A DNA stretch of 64,000 bases from Mycolicibacterium sp. Its GTDB lineage: Bacteria; Actinomycetota; Actinomycetes; Mycobacteriales; Mycobacteriaceae. A program made the position numbers and the translations under genes. Positions 1 to 8,335 of this stretch are shown here, in pieces. Under the pieces are notes generated by a model. That model was not told the origin of the DNA, did not search any database, and was given only the letters and a program-made list of their open reading frames with translations. Positions within the stretch are counted from its first letter, which is position 1. The number at the start of each line of letters is the position of its first letter. The DNA is taken from positions 1 through 64,000 of the forward strand of contig JACJWN010000013.1 in the NCBI GenBank assembly GCA_020637165.1, given 5' to 3'.

Positions 1-668
1 TTCTCGGCCAGTGTGCTGGGCGGAGGCTGCTGGGCGTGGGCCTCGACCGCGGCCTCCACTCCCGCGCCGACGATCTCGGCGACGAACGCCTCCAGATCGG
101 CGTGCGGCACGTAGTGGTCGGCGAAGCCCAGTGCGACCGCGTCGGCCCCGGTGAAGGGCGCCCCGGTAAGGGCGGCGTGCAAGCCCAGGTTTCCGGGCGC
201 CCTCGACAACAGGAAGGTGCCGCCGACATCGGGGATGAAGCCGATGCCGACCTCGGGCATCGCGATCTTGGACCGGTCGGTCGCTACCCGGATGTTGCCG
301 TGCGCGCTGACGCCGACTCCGCCACCCATCACGATGCCGTCCATGAGGGCCACGTAGGGCTTGGGGAAGCGGCCGATGCGGGCGTTCAGGCGGTACTCGT
401 CGAACCAGAACTGCCGGGCTTCGGCGCCGTCGGCCCGCGCGCTGTGGTAGATCGCCACGACATCCCCGCCGGCGCAGAGTCCGCGCTCGCCGGAACCGGT
501 GAGGACGACGGCGCGAACGCTGCCGTCCTGCGTCCACCGCTCGAGTGCGGCGTCGATGGCGCCGACCATCGTGTGCGTCAGCGAGTTGATCGCCCTGGGC
601 CGGTTGAGCGCGAGGAAGCCGACCCCGCCCTCGACGTGGGCGAGGACCTCGGCGGTCTCGGGACTCAC
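1..668 (-). CDS. echA9: 3-hydroxyisobutyryl-CoA hydrolase / enoyl-CoA hydratase family (partial)
   Basis: Crotonase-fold enzyme, likely hydrolysing 3-hydroxyisobutyryl-CoA in valine breakdown; it matches the EchA9 (Rv1071c) type. About 222 residues are visible and the C-terminus lies beyond base 1. Seen: an LNRP element near residue 20, a CAGGDV oxyanion-hole segment near 60-65, MGGGVGVS near 108-115 (typical of the hydrolase branch), and PEVGIGFIPDVGG near 133-145. I chose the GTG at 668 because GAGGAG lies about 9 nt upstream; the nearby ATG runs into a stop after three codons. It is divergent from the Bax-inhibitor-like gene. The family is secure; substrate preference is inferred. Confidence 0.85.
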   Translation of the reverse strand, partial: MSPETAEVLAHVEGGVGFLALNRPRAINSLTHTMVGAIDAALERWTQDGSVRAVVLTGSGERGLCAGGDVVAIYHSARADGAEARQFWFDEYRLNARIGRFPKPYVALMDGIVMGGGVGVSAHGNIRVATDRSKIAMPEVGIGFIPDVGGTFLLSRAPGNLGLHAALTGAPFTGADAVALGFADHYVPHADLEAFVAEIVGAGVEAAVEAHAQQPPPSTLAE

Positions 669-816
669 CTGCGCATCTCTCCTCGGAATCGGCTGAACCA
701 AAGCTTGGATCTCCAACTTTTACCAGGGTCGATCCGGCAGGCCGCCACCGGCATGGGGGGTAAGGTTGTCCTACAACGGCGAAACTGTGAGGTTCCTGGG
801 AACCGATCGGGAACAA

Positions 817-864
817 TCGTTCGTTGACTCAGTGTTCGACTCGTTCGCTGACGCAGTGTTCTAC
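817..864 (+). repeat. Two tandem 24-bp direct repeats in the promoter region
   Basis: Copies at 817-840 and 841-864 match at 21 of 24 bases and abut exactly. Each contains a TTGAC/CTGAC-like element followed by GCAGTGTTC or TCAGTGTTC. They end 23 nt before the GTG start at 888. They could be paired operator sites or promoter elements for the membrane-protein gene; no regulator is identified. Confidence 0.7.
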
Positions 865-887
865 ACACTCACTTGAGAGGATCCACG

Positions 888-1736
888 GTGCGGGAATCCA
901 GCAACCCGGTATTTCGTTCGCTGCCTAAACAACAGGGCGGCTACGCGCAGTTCGGCGCCGGTATCGCCGGCGCCACCCAACAGGTGGGTTACCAGGCAGA
1001 GCCCTACACGACCTACCCGCCGCAGACCGGTGTCTCGCGGCCCATGACTATCGACGACGTCGTCACCAAGACCGGAATCACCCTCGGTGTGCTGTCCGTG
1101 GTGGCGGTGATCTCGTACTTCATCGTCGGAGGCAATCCCTCGCTGGCGATGCCGTTCACCCTGGTCGGTGCCCTCGGCGGTCTGGGCCTGGTGCTCGTCG
1201 CCACCTTCGGCCGCAAGCAGGACAACCCGGCCATCGTGCTCAGCTACGCCGCTCTGGAGGGCCTGTTCCTGGGCGCCATCTCCTGGGTTTTCGGCAACGT
1301 TGTGGTGGCCGATGGGAACGCGGGCGCGCTGATAACCCAGGCCGTCCTCGGCACCACCGGGGTGTTCTTCGGCATGCTCGTGGTCTACAAGACCGGCGCC
1401 ATCCGGGTCACCCCGAAGTTCACCCGATTCCTGGTGGCCGGCATGGTCGGCGTCCTGGTGCTGATGCTCGGCAACCTTGTGCTCGGCATGTTCGGCGTTG
1501 GCGGCGGCGAGGGTATGGGCCTGCGGTCCGGTGGTCCGCTGGCCATCATCTTCTCGCTGGTGTGCATCGGCCTGGCGGCCTTCAGCTTCCTCGTCGACTT
1601 CGACTCTGCCGATCAGATGATCCGCGCCGGGGCGCCGGAGAAGGCGGCCTGGGGCGTCGCCTTGGGCCTGACTGTCACCCTGGTCTGGCTTTACATCGAG
1701 ATCCTGCGCCTGCTGAGCTACTTCCAGCAGGACTAG
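888..1736 (+). CDS. Bax inhibitor-1/YccA-like integral membrane protein
   Basis: 282-aa membrane protein of the Bax inhibitor-1/YccA family, similar to Rv1072. After a ~60-residue cytoplasmic N-terminus rich in Tyr, Gln and Gly come about seven hydrophobic segments (roughly residues 65-280), ending in LLSYFQQD. The family affects membrane or ion homeostasis and proteolysis control; the role in mycobacteria is not established. I chose the GTG at 888 (VRESSNPVFR) because GAGAGGA lies 6 nt upstream; a TTG at 873 would place the start inside that ribosome site. It is preceded by the 24-bp tandem repeat and followed by a strong hairpin shared with the convergent fadA3. Confidence 0.85.
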   Translation: MRESSNPVFRSLPKQQGGYAQFGAGIAGATQQVGYQAEPYTTYPPQTGVSRPMTIDDVVTKTGITLGVLSVVAVISYFIVGGNPSLAMPFTLVGALGGLGLVLVATFGRKQDNPAIVLSYAALEGLFLGAISWVFGNVVVADGNAGALITQAVLGTTGVFFGMLVVYKTGAIRVTPKFTRFLVAGMVGVLVLMLGNLVLGMFGVGGGEGMGLRSGGPLAIIFSLVCIGLAAFSFLVDFDSADQMIRAGAPEKAAWGVALGLTVTLVWLYIEILRLLSYFQQD

Positions 1737-1751
1737 CTCACCGCGCCGATT

Positions 1752-1797
1752 CTGCGCCCAGGTCGCGATTTGTTCATAGATCGCTACCTGGGCGCAG
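1752..1797. terminator. Strong hairpin between convergent genes
   Basis: CTGCGCCCAGGT at 1752 pairs with ACCTGGGCGCAG ending at 1797, and the stem extends through GCGAT/ATCGC with one unpaired position per side; the loop is AT-rich (ttgttcatag). It sits in the 78-bp gap between the Bax-inhibitor-like gene (+) and fadA3 (-), so a bidirectional terminator is likely. There is no clear U-tract, as is common in mycobacteria. Confidence 0.75.
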
Positions 1798-1814
1798 TCT
1801 CGTTATGACGCGGG

Positions 1815-3035
1815 TCAGCTCAGCCGCTCGATCACCATCGCCATACCCTGCCCGCCGCCCACGCACATGGTCTCCACACCGAACGTCTTGTCGTGGGTCG
1901 ACAGGTTGTTGAGCAGCGTGGCAGTGATGCGGGCCCCGGTCATGCCGAACGGATGCCCAAGGGCGATCGCACCACCGGAGACGTTGAGCTTGTCCTCGTC
2001 GATGCCGAGATCGCGGGCCGAGCCCAGCACCTGCACGGCGAACGCCTCATTGATCTCGAACAGATCGATGTCGGAAACAGACATCTTGGCGTACCCCAAG
2101 GCCTTCTTGACGGCCTCGACCGGTCCGAGCCCCATGATCTCTGGGGACAGTCCGCTCACCCCGGTGGCGACGATGCGCGCCAGCGGGGTGAGCCCCAACT
2201 CCTTGGCCTTGGTGTCGGACATGACGATCACCGCCGCCGCTCCGTCATTGAGCGGGCAGGCGTTGCCCGCGGTGACCGTTCCGTTCGGGCGGAACACCGG
2301 CTGAAGCTGGCTGACCTTCTCGTAGGTCGTCCCCGCGCGGGGGCCGTCGTCGGTCGACACCACGGTGCCGTCCGGCAGCGTCACCGGCGAGATCTCCCGG
2401 GCGAAGAACCCGCTCTTGATGGCCTCCTCGGCGCGGTTCTGGCTGCGAACGCCCCAGCGGTCCTGGTCCTCCCGACTGATGCCGGTGTACAGGGCCACGT
2501 TCTCGGCGGTCTGACCCATCGCTATGTAGACGTCGGGCAGCAGCCCGTCCTCCCGGGGGTCGTGCCAGGACGTTGCGCCCTCGGCGGCCGCGGCGGCGGT
2601 GCGGGCCTCGGCGTCGGCGAACAGCGGGTTGTGCGAGTCGGGCCAGCCGTCCGAGGTGCCGTTCGGGAAGCGCGACACGGTTTCCACGCCGGCGGAGATG
2701 AACGCCGAGCCCTCGCCGGCCTTGATTGCGTGGAAAGCCATCCGGGTGGTCTGCAACGAGGACGAGCAGTAGCGGTTGACGGTCACCCCCGGCAAGAAGT
2801 CATAGCCGAGTTCGACGGCCACCACTCGGGCGATGTTGAACCCCGCCTCACCGGCCGGTTGGCCGCAGCCGAGCATCAAATCATCGATATCGTGCGGGTC
2901 CAGCGCTGGCACCTTGTCGAGCGCCGCGCGCACCATCTGGACGGTCAGGTCGTCGGGTCGCATGCTCACCAGCGAGCCCTTCCCGGCGCGGCCGATGGGG
3001 GAGCGGGCAGTGGCGACGATGACGGCTTCGGGCAT
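1815..3035 (-). CDS. fadA3: Acetyl-CoA acetyltransferase / beta-ketothiolase FadA3
   Basis: 406-aa thiolase that cleaves or condenses beta-ketoacyl-CoA in beta-oxidation. Nucleophile Cys90 lies in VNRYCSSS; NEAFA near residue 330, the GHPFGMTGAR histidine near 360 and the CVGGGQG cysteine near 390 complete the active site. Length matches M. tuberculosis FadA3 (about 405 aa). The ATG at 3035 is preceded by AGGAG 8 nt upstream; an in-frame extension to 3200 has no ribosome site and a low-complexity sequence. It is convergent with the upstream membrane-protein gene and lies in the same direction as the following SGNH hydrolase. Chain-length specificity is unknown. Confidence 0.93.
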   Translation of the reverse strand: MPEAVIVATARSPIGRAGKGSLVSMRPDDLTVQMVRAALDKVPALDPHDIDDLMLGCGQPAGEAGFNIARVVAVELGYDFLPGVTVNRYCSSSLQTTRMAFHAIKAGEGSAFISAGVETVSRFPNGTSDGWPDSHNPLFADAEARTAAAAAEGATSWHDPREDGLLPDVYIAMGQTAENVALYTGISREDQDRWGVRSQNRAEEAIKSGFFAREISPVTLPDGTVVSTDDGPRAGTTYEKVSQLQPVFRPNGTVTAGNACPLNDGAAAVIVMSDTKAKELGLTPLARIVATGVSGLSPEIMGLGPVEAVKKALGYAKMSVSDIDLFEINEAFAVQVLGSARDLGIDEDKLNVSGGAIALGHPFGMTGARITATLLNNLSTHDKTFGVETMCVGGGQGMAMVIERLS

Positions 3036-3073
3036 GGGGTGGACTCCTGGTTCTGTGGTGGGATACCTGAAAC

Positions 3074-3997
3074 CTAGCCGCCGGAAAGTTCCCCCGGGAC
3101 GTAGACCCCGTTGGTCCGCCGGCGCAGCAACCGGCTCAGCGGCGCACGGTCTTTTGCCGCCCACGGCAACTCCGGCCCATCCTCGTCGAGAGCGTGGCAC
3201 AGCGCGGTCAGTAACTGCTCGGCTGCCAGCGCGTATCCGGTTGCCGAGGGGTGGTATCGGTCCTCGGCGAACAGCAGTTCCGGTTCAGTCTCGAAGTGCG
3301 GAGCCAGCAGGTCGGCCAGCGGCACCGCGACCCCGCCGGCGGCGCGAACCTCCGCGGCCTGCGCCCTGGCCAGCCGCAGGCCCAGCGAGCGTGCGGTCCA
3401 GCGCAGGGGCTGCGGAATGGCGGTGATGACCCCGAAATCCGGGCAGGTGCCGACGACCACTGCGGTGCCCCCGGAGCGCAATCGCCGGACGGCCGCCCCG
3501 AGTCTTCGTGCCGAGGGACCGATGCCGTTGAGTGCGGTGACGTCATTGGCGCCGATCATGATCACCGCGGCGTCGGGGGGCGGGCCGGCGACCAGCATGG
3601 CGTCCACCTGGCCGGCCAAGCCCTTTGAGGTCGCGCCCACGAGAGCCTTCGTCGACAGCCGGACCGAGGTTCCGGAGCGCTCGGCGAGCCCGCGGGCCAT
3701 TAGCGCGCCGGGGACCTCGTCGGGCGCCCGGCATCCGTAGCCGGTCGCGGTGGAGTCGCCGAACACCATCAGGTGCAGGTCAAAGGGTGTTGAGCGCTCC
3801 CAGCGGCGCGCCGGGCCGCCGCCGGAGGAGTAGATGCCGTCCGCACGGGGCGGGACGTCCCAGGCCTTCGGGATGACGCTGCGCGCCTGTTCGGCCTGCC
3901 CGGTCAGCAGGTTGCAGGCGCCCAGCACCGCGCTGCCGGTCGAGGCCAGAACGCCCGCGACGGCCAGTGCCTTGGTGGACCCGAACCGGCTGGTCAC
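3074..3997 (-). CDS. Exported SGNH/GDSL-type esterase (Rv1075c-like)
   Basis: 307-aa SGNH hydrolase. Block I is VFGDST with Ser82, block III is IGAND near residue 147, and block V is DRYHPSATGY near 254 carrying the catalytic Asp/His. Residues 8-27 are hydrophobic and followed by LGAC (Cys28), so an exported, possibly lipidated, protein is likely. It starts at a GTG at 3997. The Rv1075c family has esterase activity on short acyl esters; the natural substrate here is unknown. It reads away from lipU and toward fadA3. Arg-rich C-terminal residues may mark a cytoplasmic or wall-interacting tail. Confidence 0.85.
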   Translation of the reverse strand: MTSRFGSTKALAVAGVLASTGSAVLGACNLLTGQAEQARSVIPKAWDVPPRADGIYSSGGGPARRWERSTPFDLHLMVFGDSTATGYGCRAPDEVPGALMARGLAERSGTSVRLSTKALVGATSKGLAGQVDAMLVAGPPPDAAVIMIGANDVTALNGIGPSARRLGAAVRRLRSGGTAVVVGTCPDFGVITAIPQPLRWTARSLGLRLARAQAAEVRAAGGVAVPLADLLAPHFETEPELLFAEDRYHPSATGYALAAEQLLTALCHALDEDGPELPWAAKDRAPLSRLLRRRTNGVYVPGELSGG

Positions 3998-4167
3998 GCA
4001 AGTCAGTGTCGCCCCGCCGGCCCTGGTTTGCGATCACGGGCCGATATCAGATCCGGCAAAATCCGCTATCTCCGGTTGTGGGTTGGGTCACACGTGTCAA
4101 GCTTGTGGCGCGGGCCCGGCGAGGCCGGACCGGCGGCACATCACTACAACGATGTAGGGAGTGTTTG

Positions 4168-5199
4168 ATGACCGCTCCGAATAAGGTCGACACCGCCACC
4201 CGGGCTGCCCGCCCACGCCGGTATCCGGTGAGTGACGGCGCACCGGTCGAACTCATCGAGGATGGCCCCAGCCTACCCGCGCGACTGGTGTCGCTGGGTA
4301 CACGACTCACCATGTGGCCGACGCTGGCCGTACTCAGCCATGTCCCGCACCTGCCCTGGCCGTTCGGGTTGGTCGATGTGGTGGCGCGGGCGCTGTTGCC
4401 GGCGCCGGGCACGGTGCGGGCCACCGTCGGTCTGCCCAACGCCTCGGCCCAACTGGTTCGCGCACCCGGGGTGCTGCCCGCGGACGGGCGCCGCCGCGTC
4501 GTGCTCTACCTGCACGGCGGGGCGTTCCTGACTTGCGGGGTCAACTCGCACAGCCGTATTTCGGTTGCGCTGTCGAAGTTCGCCGACTCGCCCGTTCTGG
4601 TGGTCGACTACCGGCTGATTCCCAAGCACACCATCGGGATGGCCATCGAGGACTGTTACGACGGGTATCGATGGCTGCGGTTGCGCGGGTATGAGCCCGA
4701 CCAGATCGTGCTGGCCGGCGATTCGGCCGGCGGCTACCTGGCGCTGGCGCTGGCGCAGCGGCTGCAGGCCGAGGGGGAGAAGCCGGCCGCGCTGGTGGCC
4801 ATCTCGCCGCTGCTCCAACTGGAGAAAGACCCCAAACTCGCGCATCCGAACGCCTACACCGACGCGATGTTCCCGCCCAAGGCCTTCGACGCCCTGGTGG
4901 CGCTGGTGGCCCGGGCCGCGGCCAAGAACGTCGTGGACGGCGAACCGGAGGATGTCTACGAACCGCTGGACAATATCGAGCCGGGGCTGCCGCAGACGCT
5001 GATCCACGTGTCGGGTTCGGAGGTGCTGTTGCACGACGCGCGGCTGGCCGCCCGGCGACTGGTCGCCGCGGGGGTGCCCACCGAAGTCCGGATCTGGCCG
5101 GGCCAGATTCACGACTTCCAACTGGCGGACCCGCTGATTCCGGAGGCGAGGCGGTCGTTGCGTCAGATCGGGGAGTACATCCGCGAAGCCACCGGATGA
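4168..5199 (+). CDS. lipU: Alpha/beta hydrolase, hormone-sensitive-lipase family (LipU-like)
   Basis: 343-aa esterase/lipase of the HSL family. The HGGAF oxyanion motif is at 116-120 and nucleophile Ser186 sits in GDSAGG; the catalytic His is in QIHDF near 311 and an Asp/Glu lies in the HVSGSEVLLHD region. The family hydrolyses acyl esters of short to medium chain length. I chose the ATG at 4168 because AGGGA lies 7 nt upstream; longer in-frame starts overlap the divergent SGNH gene's promoter. The next gene, cbs, begins 30 nt downstream, so cotranscription is possible. Assignment as LipU rests on gene order and motif match. Confidence 0.87.
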   Translation: MTAPNKVDTATRAARPRRYPVSDGAPVELIEDGPSLPARLVSLGTRLTMWPTLAVLSHVPHLPWPFGLVDVVARALLPAPGTVRATVGLPNASAQLVRAPGVLPADGRRRVVLYLHGGAFLTCGVNSHSRISVALSKFADSPVLVVDYRLIPKHTIGMAIEDCYDGYRWLRLRGYEPDQIVLAGDSAGGYLALALAQRLQAEGEKPAALVAISPLLQLEKDPKLAHPNAYTDAMFPPKAFDALVALVARAAAKNVVDGEPEDVYEPLDNIEPGLPQTLIHVSGSEVLLHDARLAARRLVAAGVPTEVRIWPGQIHDFQLADPLIPEARRSLRQIGEYIREATG

Positions 5200-5229
5200 G
5201 CCCGGTTGTGGCTCTGCGACCATAGAGCC

Positions 5230-6624
5230 ATGCGAATCGCCCCCCATGTCAGCGAGTTGATCGGCAATACCCCGCTGGTCCGACTGAACTCCGTTATGCC
5301 CGAGGGTGCCGGGGTGGTGGCCGCCAAGATCGAGTACCTCAACCCCGGGGGCAGTTCCAAAGACCGGATCGCGGTCAAGATGATCGATGCTGCGGAAGCC
5401 AGTGGCGAACTCAAACCGGGCGGCACGATCGTCGAGCCCACCTCCGGGAACACCGGCGTCGGCTTGGCCCTGGTCGCCCAACGGCGCGGCTACAAGTGCG
5501 TCTTCGTCTGTCCGGACAAGGTCAGCGAGGACAAGCAGAACGTTCTGCGCGCCTATGGCGCCGAGGTCGTGGTCTGCCCGACGGCGGTTCCACCGGACCA
5601 TCCGGACAGCTATTACAGCGTGTCCAACCGTCTGGTCGAGGAGATCGAGGGTGCCTGGAAACCGGACCAGTACTCGAACCCGAACGGCCCTGCGAGCCAT
5701 TACGAAACCACCGGCCCGGAGATCTGGGCCGACACCGATGGAAAGGTCACCCACTTCGTCGCCGGGGTGGGAACCGGCGGGACCATCACCGGAGCGGGGC
5801 GCTATCTCAAGGAGGTGTCCGGCGGCCGGGTCAAGGTTATCGGCGCCGACCCGGAGGGTTCGGTGTATTCCGGCGGCACCGGCCGGCCCTACCTGGTCGA
5901 GGGTGTCGGCGAGGATTTCTGGCCGGCCGCCTATGACAAGGACATCCCGGACGAGATCATCGCGGTCTCGGATTTCGACTCCTTCGATATGACCCGCCGG
6001 CTCGCGCGCGAGGAGGGCCTTCTCGTCGGCGGATCCTGCGGGATGGCGGTGGTCGCCGCGCTGCGGGTGGCCGAGAAGGCCGGTCCTGACGCGCTGGTCG
6101 TCGTGCTGCTGCCCGACGGGGGTCGCGGCTATATGTCGAAGATCTTCAACGACGCGTGGATGTCGTCCTACGGATTCCTGCGCAAGCCCCTCGACGAATC
6201 GCTGCCCGAGCCAACCGTGGGTGACGTGCTGCGCGGCAAGTCGGGTGAACTGCCCGATCTGGTGCATACCCACCCCTCGGAGACGGTGCGCGACGCGATC
6301 GGGATCCTGCGTGAGTACGGGGTGTCGCAGATGCCGGTTGTCGGGGCCGAGCCGCCGGTGATGGCCGGCGAAGTGGCCGGCAGCGTGTCCGAACGCGAGT
6401 TGCTCTCGGCGGTGTTCGAGGGTCGTGCGCACCTCGCCGACGCGGTGGCGCTGCACATGAGCCCGGCGCTTCCGCTGATCGGTGCCGGGGAGCAACTCGG
6501 CGCCGCTGCCGAGGCGCTGCACGACGTCGACGCCGTGATGGTGGTGGAAGGAGGCAAACCGGTCGGGGTCATCACTCGCCACGATTTGCTCGGGTACCTC
6601 TCCGAAGGCCCGCGGCGGCGTTGA
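5230..6624 (+). CDS. cbs: Cystathionine beta-synthase
   Basis: 464-aa PLP enzyme joining serine and homocysteine to cystathionine, the first step of reverse transsulfuration. The PLP lysine is Lys44 in NPGGSSKDR, the phosphate-binding GTGGT loop is near residue 182, and two CBS domains occupy roughly 335-460, as in the M. tuberculosis protein of the same length. The ATG at 5230 fits the conserved N-terminus (MRIAPHVSELIGNTPLV). Downstream, two proline-rich membrane genes and then metB follow at 42, 28 and 0 bp, suggesting one operon. Confidence 0.95.
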   Translation: MRIAPHVSELIGNTPLVRLNSVMPEGAGVVAAKIEYLNPGGSSKDRIAVKMIDAAEASGELKPGGTIVEPTSGNTGVGLALVAQRRGYKCVFVCPDKVSEDKQNVLRAYGAEVVVCPTAVPPDHPDSYYSVSNRLVEEIEGAWKPDQYSNPNGPASHYETTGPEIWADTDGKVTHFVAGVGTGGTITGAGRYLKEVSGGRVKVIGADPEGSVYSGGTGRPYLVEGVGEDFWPAAYDKDIPDEIIAVSDFDSFDMTRRLAREEGLLVGGSCGMAVVAALRVAEKAGPDALVVVLLPDGGRGYMSKIFNDAWMSSYGFLRKPLDESLPEPTVGDVLRGKSGELPDLVHTHPSETVRDAIGILREYGVSQMPVVGAEPPVMAGEVAGSVSERELLSAVFEGRAHLADAVALHMSPALPLIGAGEQLGAAAEALHDVDAVMVVEGGKPVGVITRHDLLGYLSEGPRRR

Positions 6625-6666
6625 CGCGATAGGGTTGGGCCGTTCGATTCCTGACCAGAGGAACTC

Positions 6667-7275
6667 ATGACCCAACCGCCCGTCCCGCCCGGCAGCCCAC
6701 CACCTCCGGGGAGTTTCCCGCCGCCGGGCGGTTACCCGCCTCCGGGGGGCTACTACCCACCCCCGGGTGGTTACTACCCGCAGGCGCCTTCCGGCGCACC
6801 GCCCCCGCAGGCCTACACCTCGTGGATCACGCGGGTGGCCGCGTACTTCATCGACGTGTTGCCCGTCGTTGTGCTCTTCGGTATCGGTATGGCTTCCATG
6901 TTCGTCACTGGTGAGAACGATTGCGTGACCATCAGCGGCGATCAGGGATACAGCGCCAGCTGCACCTCTGAGCCCACCGCGTTGGGATGGGTTCTCATGC
7001 TGGCGTTCGGGTTGGCGGCCGTGGCCTTCGGGATCTGGAACATCGGATACCGGCAGGGGACGACCGGTTCGAGCATCGGCAAGTCGGTGATGAAGTTCAA
7101 GGTCGTGGGCGAGGCAACCGGGCAGCCCATCGGGTTCTGGCTGTCGATCGTCCGCCAGATCGCCCACGCCCTCGACAGCGTCTTGTGCAACATCGGCTAC
7201 CTGTGGCCGCTGTGGGATGCCAAGCGACAGACCTTCGCCGACAAGATCATGTCGACCGTCTGCCTGCCGATCTGA
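6667..7275 (+). CDS. pra: Proline-rich antigen (Pra-like), RDD-domain membrane protein
   Basis: 202-aa protein with an N-terminal proline/glycine/tyrosine-rich tail (about residues 1-48, repeats of PPPGGYYP) followed by an RDD-type domain. The domain has SWITRVAAYFID near 55, two to three membrane segments and the closing LWDAKRQTFADKIM motif. Rv1078 (Pra) is the likely ortholog. Function is unknown; RDD proteins are sometimes linked to transport or stress tolerance. AGAGGAA precedes the ATG at 6667. It lies between cbs and metB and is followed by a second gene with the same tail, which suggests a shared assembly or cell-envelope role. Confidence 0.85.
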   Translation: MTQPPVPPGSPPPPGSFPPPGGYPPPGGYYPPPGGYYPQAPSGAPPPQAYTSWITRVAAYFIDVLPVVVLFGIGMASMFVTGENDCVTISGDQGYSASCTSEPTALGWVLMLAFGLAAVAFGIWNIGYRQGTTGSSIGKSVMKFKVVGEATGQPIGFWLSIVRQIAHALDSVLCNIGYLWPLWDAKRQTFADKIMSTVCLPI

Positions 7276-7303
7276 TCGCAACCCAACTAACGGAAAGAAA
7301 ACC

Positions 7304-8335
7304 ATGACGCAGCCGCCAAACCCCGGTGAGCAACCCCCGTCGGAGGGTTTCCCCACCCCACCCCCGACAGGATCTGCCCCGCAGGGCCCCCAGGGCGGCT
7401 ACGGCGCGCCGCCGCCACCGCCGGGATGGGGCTATCCGCCTCCGCCGGCTGGGGGTTATCCGCCTCCGCCGCCCGGCGCTTACCCGCCTCCGCCGGCCGG
7501 GGCCTATCCGCCGCCCAGCGCTTACCCGCCCCCGCCGCCCGGCGGCTATCCGCCCCCGCCGCCCGGCGGCTATCCGCCCCCGCCCCCGGCTCAGGGCGGA
7601 TACGCGCCGCCGCCGCCCGGGTATGGCGCTCCCCGCTACAGCATCGGTGAGGCCCTCAGTTGGTCGTGGAACAAGTTCACCAAGAATCCGGTGCCGTTGA
7701 TCGTTGCGACTCTCGTGTTCGGGTTCATCGGATTCGCGCTCAATCTACTGGAGCGCGTAGCAATGGATGCCGTCTCACCGGAGACGTTCACCTCCTATGA
7801 CTACGGTGACACGCTGATCGAGACCACAACGTCGACTCTCACCGGGGGCGGCATCGCGGTACTGATCCTGGGCGCGATCATCCAGATAGCGGTCAAGGGC
7901 GCCATCGCTTCGGCCGGATACGGCGGGCTGCTTGACATTGCCAACGGCCAATCGGTTTCGATCGGTTCGTTCTTCCGGCCGCGCAATATCGCCGCGGTAG
8001 TGGTGGCAGTCCTGATCGTCGACATCCTGACCGCGGTAGGTCTGGTGCTGTGCATCATTCCGGGGCTGGCCGTCATGCTCTTTGCCTGGTTCACCACCGT
8101 CGCCATCGTCGACCGCAACTTGTCGCCGATCGACGGGATCCGGGCCAGCATCGACATCGTCAAGGCCAACTTCGGTCAGGTGCTGCTGGCCTCTCTGACC
8201 TTCATTGCCCTGATCATCGTCGGTGCCCTGCTGTGCGGGGTTGGTCTGCTCGTGGCGGTGCCGGTGGCCTACTTGTTCCTCGTGTACACCTACCGCGTGC
8301 TCAGCGGCGGTTCGGTGGCACCGGCGAACGTCTGA
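7304..8335 (+). CDS. Second proline-rich, multi-pass membrane protein
   Basis: 343-aa protein. Residues about 1-108 are almost entirely repeats of the type YPPPPPGG/AYPPPP; the corresponding DNA (about 7425-7620) is a degenerate tandem repeat and may vary in length between strains. The remainder has about six hydrophobic segments (for example near 128-147, 185-205, 228-262, 290-340) resembling DUF975/GlpQ-membrane-type proteins. Start ATG 7304 follows GGAAAG. Its stop touches the ATG of metB. It is not recognised as a characterised enzyme. It shares its first four residues (MTQP) and its tail type with the preceding Pra homolog. Confidence 0.82.
   Translation: MTQPPNPGEQPPSEGFPTPPPTGSAPQGPQGGYGAPPPPPGWGYPPPPAGGYPPPPPGAYPPPPAGAYPPPSAYPPPPPGGYPPPPPGGYPPPPPAQGGYAPPPPGYGAPRYSIGEALSWSWNKFTKNPVPLIVATLVFGFIGFALNLLERVAMDAVSPETFTSYDYGDTLIETTTSTLTGGGIAVLILGAIIQIAVKGAIASAGYGGLLDIANGQSVSIGSFFRPRNIAAVVVAVLIVDILTAVGLVLCIIPGLAVMLFAWFTTVAIVDRNLSPIDGIRASIDIVKANFGQVLLASLTFIALIIVGALLCGVGLLVAVPVAYLFLVYTYRVLSGGSVAPANV

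Noticed and set aside
4273-7356. A 1027-codon open frame on the minus strand opposite lipU, cbs and pra
   Set aside because: It is the mirror of three well-supported genes; GC-rich codon bias keeps the opposite frame open. Its product is His/Arg/Gln-rich low complexity with no domain.
7425-7620. CRISPR-like repeat array
   Set aside because: The repeats are in-frame Pro/Tyr codons of a gene, with no spacers of constant length and no cas genes.
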